From Buxus sempervirens (lineage: Eukaryota > Streptophyta > Magnoliopsida > Buxales > Buxaceae), in contig OX387188.1 in assembly GCA_947561395.2 (NCBI GenBank), positions 7,238,150 through 7,302,149 of the forward strand: 64,000 bases of DNA. Direction: 5' to 3'. The notes below the pieces were generated by a model. That model made no database searches, was not told the origin of the DNA, and was given only the letters and a program-made list of their open reading frames with translations. The position numbers and the translations under genes are program-made. This document shows, in pieces, positions 10,614 to 21,437 of this stretch (position 1 is the first letter of the stretch; each line of letters starts with the position of its first letter).

Positions 10614-10891
10614 GAATTTCTGTGGTTTGATCTTTTTCGTATCAATCACCTCATTTTAATAAGGTTATTTTAACCATAAATCCAAAAGACAAAAAAATAT
10701 ATATATATATGAATACAAGGGAAATCCCAAACTCATGTTCACCAAGCCTACATGCATGCATGCATAGGTGTGTAAAATTGACTTAATGGGATACTAATAT
10801 TTTTTCTTTGTCTTTTTTCTTTTACCTAAGGTTTCCGGTTCCTACTGCAACCATTGCTCCCCGACGTTCTCAGAGACTGAAATCTGCCACT

Positions 10892-13800
10892 ATGAATCCT
10901 ATTGAAGAACAATCTACTGTGTCTGCTGAAGCCTTTGCTCAACTGCAAGAGCAAGTGGCAGGGATGACAAAACTATTGGAGAATTTGCTGGCCAACCAAG
11001 CTACTCAGGCTCAGATGCAGGCGCAGCAGGCGCAGGCTCAGGTTCACCAGGCTTCATCATCCCACAACGCACCACCAGCTCAATCCCAGACTGACCTTCC
11101 ACCACCAGTCCAACCTATTCCACCTCAACCTGAACTCTATCAACCAAACCCCGAGCCTATCTTGATCCGGGAGGAGGAATCTGAATATGAGAGAGAGAAG
11201 GGGAAAGAAAAGGAGAGACTGAGGGTAGAAGTGGAGAGAAAATTTTTGGACAAGCTGGAGTCCATTCAAGAGGAGCTGAAAGAAGTAAGGGGGATCAACA
11301 CGTTGGGTGGTACCAACTTTAAGGATCTCTGCATGTACCCCGACGCGTGCCTACCGGCCAAATTTAAGTGCCCGGACTTCGAGAAATATGACGGCACCGG
11401 CTGCCCAATGAGCCATCTGAAGCTCTACTGTGGGCGTTGTGCCAATTTGGTCGGGATGACGGCATCCTGATCCAGCTATTCCAGAGGAGCCTAACTGGGG
11501 CAGCCTTGAGTTGGTTCGCAACTGTGGACCACGGCAGAATCAGAAGGTGGAAGGACCTAGCTGATGCTTTCCTTGCTCAGTACCGTTTCAATGCTGACAT
11601 CGTGCCAGATAGGTACGATATGATGAAGATGAGCAAGGGAAGAGAAGAGACAGTCAGGCAATATGCCAAAAGGTGGAGGGAAGCCGCCTCTCAGGTTTGG
11701 CCTCCCATGATGGAACCAGAGATGGTTACCACCTTCATAGGCACACTGGGGCAGCCATTTTACAATCACTTGGTGGGTCAGATTACCACCAGTTTTGCCG
11801 CTCTAGTGCAAGTTGCAGACCAGATTGAAGATGGAATCAGATCCGGGCGAATTTATGACCACACTGCCTCGGCTCGTCAGCAAGAGCCAACTTTTGATCC
11901 TTCTGCCCAGAAGCAAAAAAATGGGACAAGAAGGAACGGAGGGAAGAAGGAAGGGGAAGTAAATATGGTACAACCCCAACCACCCAAAAAACCACTCCAA
12001 GTCAACATTTCTGCACCTCCATCCAACCTAGTGCAGCCACAATCGACCTATCAAAACCCTCTCAATATTAATGTACCTCAGGCAGCAATGCCCAATCAAA
12101 AAAGGGTATTCTCGAAAGAGGAGAGGGACGCTTGGATGGCGTCCAGAAGGAATAGGGTTCTTTCCCCTCTTCCTGTGACTCCGTCCTAGCTATTGCCATC
12201 TCTGTTAAACGCGGGGTATGTTACCCTGAAAGAACCAAATCCAAATGCGTCAAAGGGAAAGAATTTCGATCCCTCCACCACCTGTGAATACCATATGGGT
12301 GCACCAGGACACCCTACAGACAGGTGTTGGCCATTAAAACACGCAATCCAGGATTTGATCGATCAGGGAACCTTGTTGTTTAACACGGCTGTACCCTCTC
12401 CCGCCAGGACTGACATTGGTCAGAATCCTCTGCCCCAGCATAATGGGGTTGGTCCTTCTAATTTTGTAGGGACCGTCTCTTCTGGACCTAGGACGTTTGA
12501 TCCCTCGCAGTTAATTGCGCTGATAGGGACATCCGTTAAGGTCTATTTTGACCAAGAAGAGATAGGGGAACAAATCAATGTCATTTCTGGAAGTAAAGGA
12601 AATGGCAAGACTGCAGAGGACATTAATGCCTCTTTAAACCGGGCCGCTTCTCTCATGGCCCAGCTTAATGTAATCAAACCCCCTCTCATCATTAATTGCA
12701 ACTAGGCTGTTGCTCCTCCACCTACTTCATCGTCCAAACCACCTTTGGTCATTAATTATGACCCCACCACAGCATCAATTACATCCGTTTCTTCTCAGAC
12801 CTTAAAATCCTCTCAACCCAAGGAACCCAGGCAATCCTCGCCTCTGGTTATTGAGGTGCCTCCTTCTAACCTCATTCCCACATCAACTCCTGCACCAAGG
12901 TCTCATCTCCAGCCCTTAGTATTTAACGTCCCAAAACCCTCCTATTCAGAAACTGCTGTACCTTGGAATTACAGCGAGGGTTATACGACCACTATCCCAG
13001 TGGGCAGGAATCAGGGTCAGGAGGAAGTAAATCTCATGACAAGATCAGGGAGATGTGTGGAAGGAAAAGAACAAGAAAAGAAAGAGGCAGAGCAAACCCA
13101 GAAGGGGAAGGCCAAGATAGGGGAAGACACCCCCCAGGTCATAAATGATGAGGCAGCAGACCTCCTAAAAATACTGAAAAAGAGTGAATTCAATATTGTC
13201 GACCAGTTAATCAAGGTCCCTGCCCAGATATCAATACTGGGATTATTGCTTAATTCAGAAAAGCATAGGGATTCATTAATAAAGGTACTCCAGAGTGCTC
13301 ATGTGCCTAAGGCAATTGAGCCAGACCAGCTCGGCATGATGATCGGCCAGATCTTATCTCACAATGTGATAAGCTTTTCAGAAAGCGAGATAAGTTCTGG
13401 TGGATGTTATCATGTAGACCCTTTGCACATCACTGTGCTTTGTAAGGGTAGCATGATAGCCCGGGTCCTAATTGACAATGGGTCAGCCTTAAATGTCTGT
13501 CCCTTGGTAACATTTGTGAGGCTTGGTCTGGACCAATCTAAAATAAAGCAGAACGGAAGGATAGTGAGAGCTTTTGATAGCTCCAAAACACACTCCCTAG
13601 GAGAGATTGAATTGCCAATTACCATCGGACCGAATATGTTTAATATCACCTTCGAAGTGATAGATATTCCTGCTGCATTCAATCTACTTCTGGGAAGGCC
13701 GTGGATCCACTCAGCTAGGGCTATACCATCCACCCTTCATCAAAGAGTAAAATATATAAGGGGTCAGAGGGTGATAACGGTCCTAGCCGAGAGTCTAGTC

Positions 13801-14670
13801 CCTCCCGTCATACCACCTGACGTAACTTTCATTAATGTGGAATTAACGGCAGACAAAATTGCGTTTCATTCTTTTCAGTTTGAAACAGTCAACTTCATAC
13901 CTGGGGGGTGTCTAAAAAAGAATGAGAAGTTGACATGCACCAACAAGATGGTGGAGAAGGTTCTGAAATATTGCAATTTCCACCCAGGGAAGGGGTTGGG
14001 AATTAATCTACAAAGAAGAGTGGAGCCCATAGAGGCACAGAGGCTAGTCCCACGAGCGGGACTAGGGATGAAAATAAGAAGATGGAAGAGGGGATCACAA
14101 GAAGAAAATGGTAATGAAAAGGAAAAAAATCAAGGAAAACTCCCTCATTTAAGGGAAACTTTTCCGAAGCCCTCTCATACCATTCAATTGTCTCCTCCTT
14201 CAGATTCCTCCAGACCTCCATATTTTAACGATAATCCTTTTAGAAAACCTTTTACCTCAACCCTTCAACCTTTTATCCTCCTCTCACCCACTTTGGCGCC
14301 CAAAGCCATGGATGAGCCTGAGCCACTGCCACAAGAGCAGCAGGATTTCACGGAAGAGATAAGGGCATTCTTTGCAATGGCAGAGGATGAAGGAAGAAAG
14401 AAAGCAGAAAAAGAGGTTCCTTTTATTGATTGGGCCTCAATCAAGATTCCTGATGAACTCACCTCTGAACTCAGCCCCGAAGCAGAAAAGGGCAGTTTTT
14501 CAAATCCGGTAATGATGGTATCGGATCAAGAGTTTGAGGAAGAGCAGGTCAGCACTATACCACCTGTTCCAGGGGGCTTTAAGCTAAAAAATTGGGAAGA
14601 GATCCTTTTGACATTTGAGGCTGCATATGGTTGGCAATCAGCTGCGGCTTCCAAAAAAAAACTCCATTAG
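10892..14670 (+). pseudogene. Element A gag-protease region
   Basis: Starts MNPIEEQS. Parts in order: a Gln/Pro-rich N-terminus with coiled coil; the gag core (about 11,330-11,830, SHLKLYCG, WKDLADAFLAQYRF, VRQYAKRWREA); an unusual zinc knuckle C-X2-H-X5-H-X4-C (12,283-12,327); a retropepsin with LIDNGSALNV (about 13,468-13,497); and a G-patch-like segment (13,975-14,090, GKGLGINL then GLGMK). Gag would form the particle and the protease would process it. The layout matches element D throughout. Broken in a few places (about three), so not translatable as one chain. Confidence 0.85.
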
Positions 14671-14791
14671 TGGATTGCCCTTTTCCTGAAGGTTTTAATG
14701 AACCTTCATCTTCAGAAAAAGCCTCTTTAGAAGGTTCTCAAAAAACCAAAAAGATTTTTCAATTTTTTCTAGAAAACCTAAAGCTTTCAAA

Positions 14792-17700
14792 ATGGTCAAG
14801 ACTGCTTATGAATCATATATACAGACTGAATTAGAGCAAGTTGAATATGACTTCGACCTCGAGCTCGACTTCGACCTAATGGGGATCGAAGAGGAGATCG
14901 AGGCCGAAGACGATGACCTTCCAAGAGAAATATCATATCAATTGGAACGTCATGAAAAGGGTATTCAACCTAATATTGAAGAAACCATTTCCATAAACCT
15001 GGGAACCGAAGAGGACCCAAAAATTGTAAAGATTGGTGCATGCTTGTCTGATATGCAACAGAAGGAAATGTCCCAATTCTTGGCCGATTACAAGGACGTG
15101 TTCGCATGGTCTTATCGAGATATGCCAGGATTGGATACAGACATGGTTGTACACAGGCTGCCGATCCTGCCAGGAGTAAAGCCTATTAAGCAGAAATTGA
15201 GAAGGTTGAAACCAGAGTGGACTTTAAAAGTCAAGGATGAAGTGGTGAAACAGTTTCAAGCCGGGTTTTTGGCAGTGTCCACATACCCTGATTGGCTAGC
15301 TAATATAGTCCCGGTTCCAAAGAAGGATGGAAAAGTTAGGATGTGTGTGGATTACAGAGACTTGAACAAGGTGAGCCCGAAGGATGATTTTCCTTTGCCA
15401 CACATCGACATCTTGGTTGATAATACGGCAATGCACAGCTTGTTCTCTTTTATGGACGGCTTTTCCGGATATAACCAAATCAAAATGGCAAAGGAGGATC
15501 AAGAGAAAATCGCTTTTATCACCCCTTGGGGAACCTTTCACTATACAGTCATGCCTTTCGGATTGAAGAATGCCGGGGCAACATATCAGCGAGCCATGAC
15601 AGCCCTTTTCCATGATATGATCCACAAAGAAATGGAGGTCTATGTGGATGATATGATCTCCAAATCGTGTGAAGAGGACGACCACTTGATCAATCTAAAG
15701 AGGGTATTCGACCGTCTAAGGAAATACAGCTTGAGGCTTAATCCAGCAAAGTGTGTTTTTGGAGCCACATCAGGGAAATTATTGGGATTCATTGTAAGCA
15801 GAAGAGGGATTGAGATAGACCCGTCTAAAGCAAAGGCAATCATTAAGATGCCATCTCCTAAGACTGAAAAAGAAGTTAGGGGCTTTCTGGGAAGAATTCA
15901 GTATATTAGCCGGTTCATAGCACAGCTCACTGCTATTTGCGAACCTATCTTTAAGCTTCTAAGGAAGAACAACCCAACTATATGGAATGAGGATTGCCAA
16001 CAAGCCTTCGACAAAATAAAGGATTATCTGTTAAATCCTCCTGTTCTAGTACCGCCAACTCCAGGAAAACCATTGATTCTGTATCTATCAATTTTAGAAA
16101 CATCAATGGGATGTGTATTGGGGCAGCATGATGAAACAGGCAGAAAAGAAAAGGCTATCTACTATTTGAGCAAGAAGTTCACAGATTATGAAACGAGATA
16201 TTCGCCTTTGGAAAAGACTTGTTGCGCTTTGGTCTGGGCAACTCAGAGGCTTAGGCACTATTTCTTAAGCTATACAACTTTGCTGATTTCAAGAATGGAC
16301 CCGTTAAAATATCTGTTTGAAAAGCCGGCTTTAACTGGTAGAACAGCGAAATGGCAGCTTTTGCTTTCAGAATTCGACCTGACATATGTCACGCAGAAAG
16401 CAATTAAAGGTCAGGCAATTGCGGATCATCTAGCTGAGCATCCATTACCAGATTATCAGCCTCTTAAGACAAATTTCCCTGATGAGGCTATCTTATTTGC
16501 TGAAGAGGAAGAAAGTGAAGACTCCTGGCAGATGTTCTTTGATGGGGCTGCAAATATGAATGGAAATGGGATCGGCGCAGTATTAGTAAAGCCAGATGGT
16601 TCACATATCCCAATCGCAGTGAAATTGAGGTTTCAGTGCACGAACAACATAGCAGAGTATGAGGCATGTATAATCGGATTACAGGCTGCTCTAGATCATG
16701 ATGTTCAAGAACTTGACGTATATGGGGATTCGAGTCTTATCATCTTCCAAACAACTGGGGAATGGAAAACCAAAGATCATAAATTGATCCCATATCACCA
16801 ATATTTGGAAGAAATAAGTACCAAATTTACTCGAATTTCTTTTAGCTATATGCCAAGATCTAAGAATCAGTTTGCGGATGCCTTGGCGACATTGGCCTCA
16901 ATGGTTAGTATTCCAGAAGGGGTAGACATACAACCACTTGAAATTGAAGTCAGAGACGAGCCAGCTTATTGTCTTGTTTTAGAAGGAACGCAAGGATCAG
17001 AAATACCATGGTTCCAAGATATCAAGAATTTCTTGGATAATCGAAATTTTCCAGAAAGCGCTAGTCCTACTGAAAAAAGAACAGTACAGAGGTTAGCAGG
17101 ACAGTTCCTCCTAAGTGGTGGGCAGCTATACAAGAGATCTTACAGTAATGTTCTACTCAGATGCGTCACCAAGGTTGAAGCAGAAAGGTTGATTGAAACA
17201 GTGCACGGAGGAGTCTGTGGGCCGCATATGAATGGACACATGCTCGCAAGGAAAATACTGCGATTGGGATATTACTGGTCTACAATGGAGCACGATTGTT
17301 GCCTACATGTTAAGAGATGCCATTTGTGCCAAATATACGCTGACAATAAGCATGCACCACCAAGTGAGCTGCACAGCATGACCTCTCCATGGCCTTTCTC
17401 TATGTGGGGTATTGATGTCATTGGGATGATTTCTCCAAAAGCGTCAAATGGACACCGGTTCATTCTAGTGGCAATCGATTATTTCACAAAGTGGGTTGAA
17501 GCTGCTTCATATGCAAATATTACAGGAAACCACGTTCTTAAATTTCTGAAGCACAACATAATTTGCCGCTATGGGTTGCCAAAAGCCATAGTTTCAGACA
17601 ATGCTTCAAATATTAAGAACAAGGATATGAAGAAGATGTGTGAGCAGTTTCAGATAACTCATCACAAGTCAGCCCCATACAAGCCAAAGATGAATGGAGC

Positions 17701-18256
17701 AGTAGAAGCGGCAAATAAGAACATAAAGAAAATAATCCAGAAGATGGTAGTGAGCTATAGAGATTGGCACGAGATGCTACCATTCGCTCTCCATGCTTAC
17801 AGAACCTCAATCCGAACTTCTACTGGGGCAACGCTGTATTCCTTGGTTTATGGAACGGAGGCAGTCTTACCTGTTGAAGTAGAAATCCCTTCATTGAGAG
17901 TGCTTATGGAAACAGAGCTTGAAGAGGCTGAATGGGTTCAGTCTAGATATGAGCAACTCAATTTGATAGAAGAAAAGCGGTTGAATGTGCTTTGCCACGG
18001 TCAATTGTATCAGAAGAGAATGGCCAGAGCCTACAACAAAAAGGTGAAGCGCAGAGCTTTCCAAGTGGGTAATTTAGTCTTAAAGAAGATTTTGCCATTT
18101 CTGGAAGACCCTCGCGGAAAGTTTAAGCCAAATTGGTAGGGACCTTATGTAGTGAAGAAGGTCTTGTCAGGAGGCGCTCTTATCTTGACAGAAATGGATG
18201 GGGCAGATTTTCCTGAGCCAATCAACTCCGATGCGGTCAAACAATATTTCCCTTGA
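14792..18256 (+). pseudogene. Element A pol: RT, RNase H, aRNH, integrase
   Basis: Parts: RT about 15,190-15,840 with the catalytic YVDDM at 15,641; RNase H about 16,030-16,445; the Tat-specific archaeal-type RNase H 16,522-16,905 (SWQMFFDGAAN ... FADALATLA); integrase zinc finger about 17,200-17,340 (H, H, CHLC); core 17,400-17,800 (GIDVIG, SDNAS, VEAAN); and a C-terminal domain ending NSDAVKQYFP. The frame differs from gag-pro, and the family is known to use splicing or recoding here. Nearly whole, with about one break. Sequence is over 90% alike to D at protein level by eye. Confidence 0.9.
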
Positions 18257-19304
18257 AGGAATATCACAAAGAAATGATCCGAGGCCATTTTTCCGTTATC
18301 CCTCACAAATTTTAATATCCCTAGATTAAACCAAGTTGAGCCTGTTCGTGTTTTAAAGAACCCAAACTGGAGCTTACAGTCGCGACTGGGGCAAAGTTAA
18401 TAAGAAAAAAAAAAAACAAAACACAAAAAGAAAGATAGCAAAGAAAGGCCAAATACAAAGAAAAGAAAAAAGGCCAATATTGGGAATGGGGGTCGCATCC
18501 ATTATAGCTGTAAGCCCAGTTGTCCCATTTTCAAAATTTTGAGCCTATAATAACCTTCTTTCATAAACTCAACCCAGCCTTCATTTAGTCCTATTGGTCA
18601 AGTCCTCGGTGATCTGGGTGTATTCCTGCAAGCTCGCGATGTTGAAAGGGCAATGACGGAATAAAAAAGCCGGTCCTAGTGAAAACCGTAACAGGCACTA
18701 GGGGCAATATTGGCAAAGAAAAGGCAAAAGAAAAATAAAAGAAAAGAAAGAAATAGAAAAAGGTCACCAACCGCACTTGGGATACAGATTGAACTAAACC
18801 GCCCTTTTACTACGGTTTTGGCAGAAGGGCTATGCAACCGCATATTGAAGATGGTTTTGGCTAAACCGTTCTGAATGCACGGTTTTGGGCGGCAGAATTG
18901 AATTGAGCAAATTTTCTGTATAGGACTGAACCAGTAGGCTATGACATACCCCCTGGAAGTGGGAAGGAAACTTGGGGATGAGTCTAAAGGTTCCAAGGGG
19001 GACGAAATGGCTTCCTCCTCATTAACTGAAATACCCTTTTTGCCCAGCTTACTTCAATTCATCCAACTATATGGGATTAAAGCATTATGGACTAATTTAC
19101 AATAAAAAACACACAAAAATGAAAATTATATTTTGGCCGATGATGAGAAATCAGTGGCTTTTCATTAAAACTGTCAGTTTTTACAAGCATATGAGAGTTC
19201 TGAGGCCAATAGTATAAAAACCTATTTTGTATTCTCTATCTTTCCACTAGTGGAGTTTCTCTTTGTACAGAAGTATAAAAAAGAAAAAAATACAATAAAA
19301 GTGG
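18257..19304 (+). other. Post-integrase non-coding region of A
   Basis: No gene. Contains modules shared with B, C and D: ACTGGGGCAAAG (about 18,388), TTTTGAGCCT then CTTTCATAAAC (about 18,540-18,575), and a TAGTGAAAACCGTAA...GGCACTAGGGGCAA block (about 18,677-18,707). Three CCG-N11-CGG dyads at 18,797-18,817, 18,836-18,856 (one arm TGG) and 18,864-18,884. The last about 200 bases match D and are probably the 3' end of the antisense gene. Confidence 0.65.
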
Positions 19305-20957
19305 CTAATCTCTATCCCCTAGCCTTTCCTCAAGCTCTCTGATCCGAGCCGCTTGAACCGCCACAAGCCTTTCAGCCCCCTCTGCATCTGGGTCACTGAG
19401 GAATGAGATGACGTCATCTGAGAGGGTCTGCCTAGTCCTCATATCTCTGAGCCTGGCCATGGTCTCATCATGCCTACACCATGCGGCTCTCACCTCGAAG
19501 CGACGGGCCTGTATCTGCTCTGATAACCGTCTCTCCAGATCTTCCTTCTCCAATCTCAAGGTTCGGGCCTCCTCCACCCATATGAGCTGAAGCCGCCTAT
19601 GAGAAGCCCGCTCAGTCTCCAAGAGGTCCTCATAGGTAGGACACGGGATAGCAGGAGGATCCACCGGTACAGAAGCGCAGCTCTGCACCTGCTCTCTAAT
19701 CCAAAAGAGATAGTCCTTCTCATGCAATTTGGAGAAGACAGGACCTCTCAAGAAGCAGGCCTGCGACCAGTCCTTCAACATGCGAAAGCATAGCCCCATG
19801 GTGGCCGGTGTGAGCGGACCTATGAACTCCTCATATCCCTGAGGTACCAGGATCCCCTGCACCTCCTCTCCAAACTGCCGGATGACCCTCAAAGGCAAAT
19901 AGAGCAAGGCAGACCTCAAGCCCATGAGCACAGCGAAATTCTGATCGGAGAAGCTGATCACTGTCTCGACAGAAGGCTAATAAGCACCAGGCCATCTCAC
20001 CTGGTCATCCTGAAGCGTCCCCAAGAAAGCAAACCATCCCTGTTGGCCACCATGGATATTGGGACACCCCCTGTTGCTCATCAAAACAGGAATATTTAGC
20101 CGAGGGAAGAAGCGGCGGGTGATCTCTTCAACTTGACTCAAGTGGTCAAGTAGCTAGAGCTGCAAATAAAAGGGAAGCATTTCTATCTTAGAAAATCTCA
20201 ATTTTGCAATAAAAGTTATAATTCAATAAAGAGGTTCAGATTTTACCTGAAGTATAGGGGCGCACGTGAGGAAACTTTTCTGCTTCCGGTGATAGCAGTC
20301 AGTCAAGGCCTGGTATATTTCAGCCAGGATCATAGGGGCAAGCCTTTCGCGCTCCCTAACTTGGCAAATGACTGAAATGAGGGATAAATCAACCTCGCTA
20401 TCACCTCGGGGGAATAAAAGTTGGTTGACCGCTATCAAGGTCAAAGCATTGAACCGAGCCGTTTGGTTTGGGCTATTCAACAGCTTTTCAGTCAAAAATG
20501 ACTTTGATAGGGTCAATAAGGCGTCAGCTTCCCCTAACTCTTTTTTGCTAATTCCTAAAAAGGTGGAGGCTTCCTTTTTGAAGCTTGGTTTGAGAGGTGG
20601 GTTGACAACTTTCTTGGAGAACCTAAGGTTGAGGATGGTTTCAACCTCCTCGACTGTAGGAGTCATCTCTTTTTCTCCAAACCTAAAGAGGTTCAATTGG
20701 GGTTCCCAATGCCCAATCAATGCCTCTATGATTTCCCATTTTAAGGGAACCTTTGGGATTGAGAGAAGGTGGCCTAGATTGGCAGAATCCCAATCTATCT
20801 CATCCTGTGGGGTCATTGAATCAACCCACCTCTCGTAATAAGTATCTACAATGGCATACCTGGTCAAATTGGGAGGTTTGGACCTAATTTGTGGTCTAGG
20901 TACTAATGTTTCAGGTACAGAAGATGAAGAAGGCACAGAAGTTGAATCAGAAGCCAT
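19305..20957 (-). pseudogene. Antisense extra gene 1 of A (DUF7745-like)
   Basis: Starts MASDSTSVPSSSS at 20,957. The first block (to about 20,247) holds a DUF7745/plant-mobile-domain-like fold signature (IIEALIGHWEPQLNLFRFG, then EKEMTPTVEEVETILNL). A donor CTTCAG|GTAAAA and an acceptor around 20,154 suggest one short intron. The second block ends in a long charged coiled coil (about 19,600-19,310) finishing ISFLSDPDAEGAE ... ARIRELEERL. The same C-terminus is in D (63,473 on), so it belongs to the family and is not a chance capture in this copy. Extra antisense genes related to the plant mobile domain are known from Tat elements; their function is unknown. About one break in this copy. Confidence 0.75.
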
Positions 20958-21064
20958 TAATGGGCAAAAGTGGATTAAAGGCAGCTAGGAGAGAGAAAAT
21001 CGCCGAAACAGGGGGTTTCTGACCTACGTAATACGTCAAAATGACGTCCTGCCCGCAATTCGCG

Positions 21065-21206
21065 GCTTTAAAATAACCTAAGGGCAAAAACCGCATACAC
21101 AGAACGGTTATGCCTGAACCGCACTTAATGTGCGGTTGCATTCCCGCAAAGTTTAAAAACCGCGGGATAAGCACGGTTCTTGCATAACCGCCCTGTATGT
21201 ACGGTT
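21065..21206 (-). promoter_or_regulatory. Promoter region of antisense gene 1
   Basis: On the minus strand an AT-rich TTATTTTAAA lies about 110 bases before the ATG. Immediately upstream sit four dyads at 21089-21109, 21117-21137, 21158-21178 and 21186-21206, all AACCG-N11-CGGTT. Confidence 0.6.
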
Positions 21207-21437
21207 TTTGCACAAAAAACAGTTTTTCTTCTTTCTTTTAATAAATCATGTTCCCCAAAGAACCTGTTACCTGTATAGCAGTTGCAACATGACAAACATA
21301 CACAAATAAACAAAAAATTAAAAGAAAAGAAACAAAAATAAATAAATTTTCTCTTTTTCATATAAACTGCCAATGGATACATCAGGTTTTATATACAGAT
21401 ATCAAATGAATCCTAACCTAAACCCATCTCCTACAGG

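Larger units (their letters stand above)
5854..10830 (+). other. Candidate leader intron of element A
   Basis: Donor AAG|GTAAAG at 5854, about 110 bases after the TATA box. Acceptor CTTTTACCTAAG ends at 10,830 after a long pyrimidine tract, 61 bases before the gag ATG. Splicing would remove the PBS, leader and hairpin array. Matching pairs exist in B, C and D. Inferred from sequence only. Confidence 0.55.
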
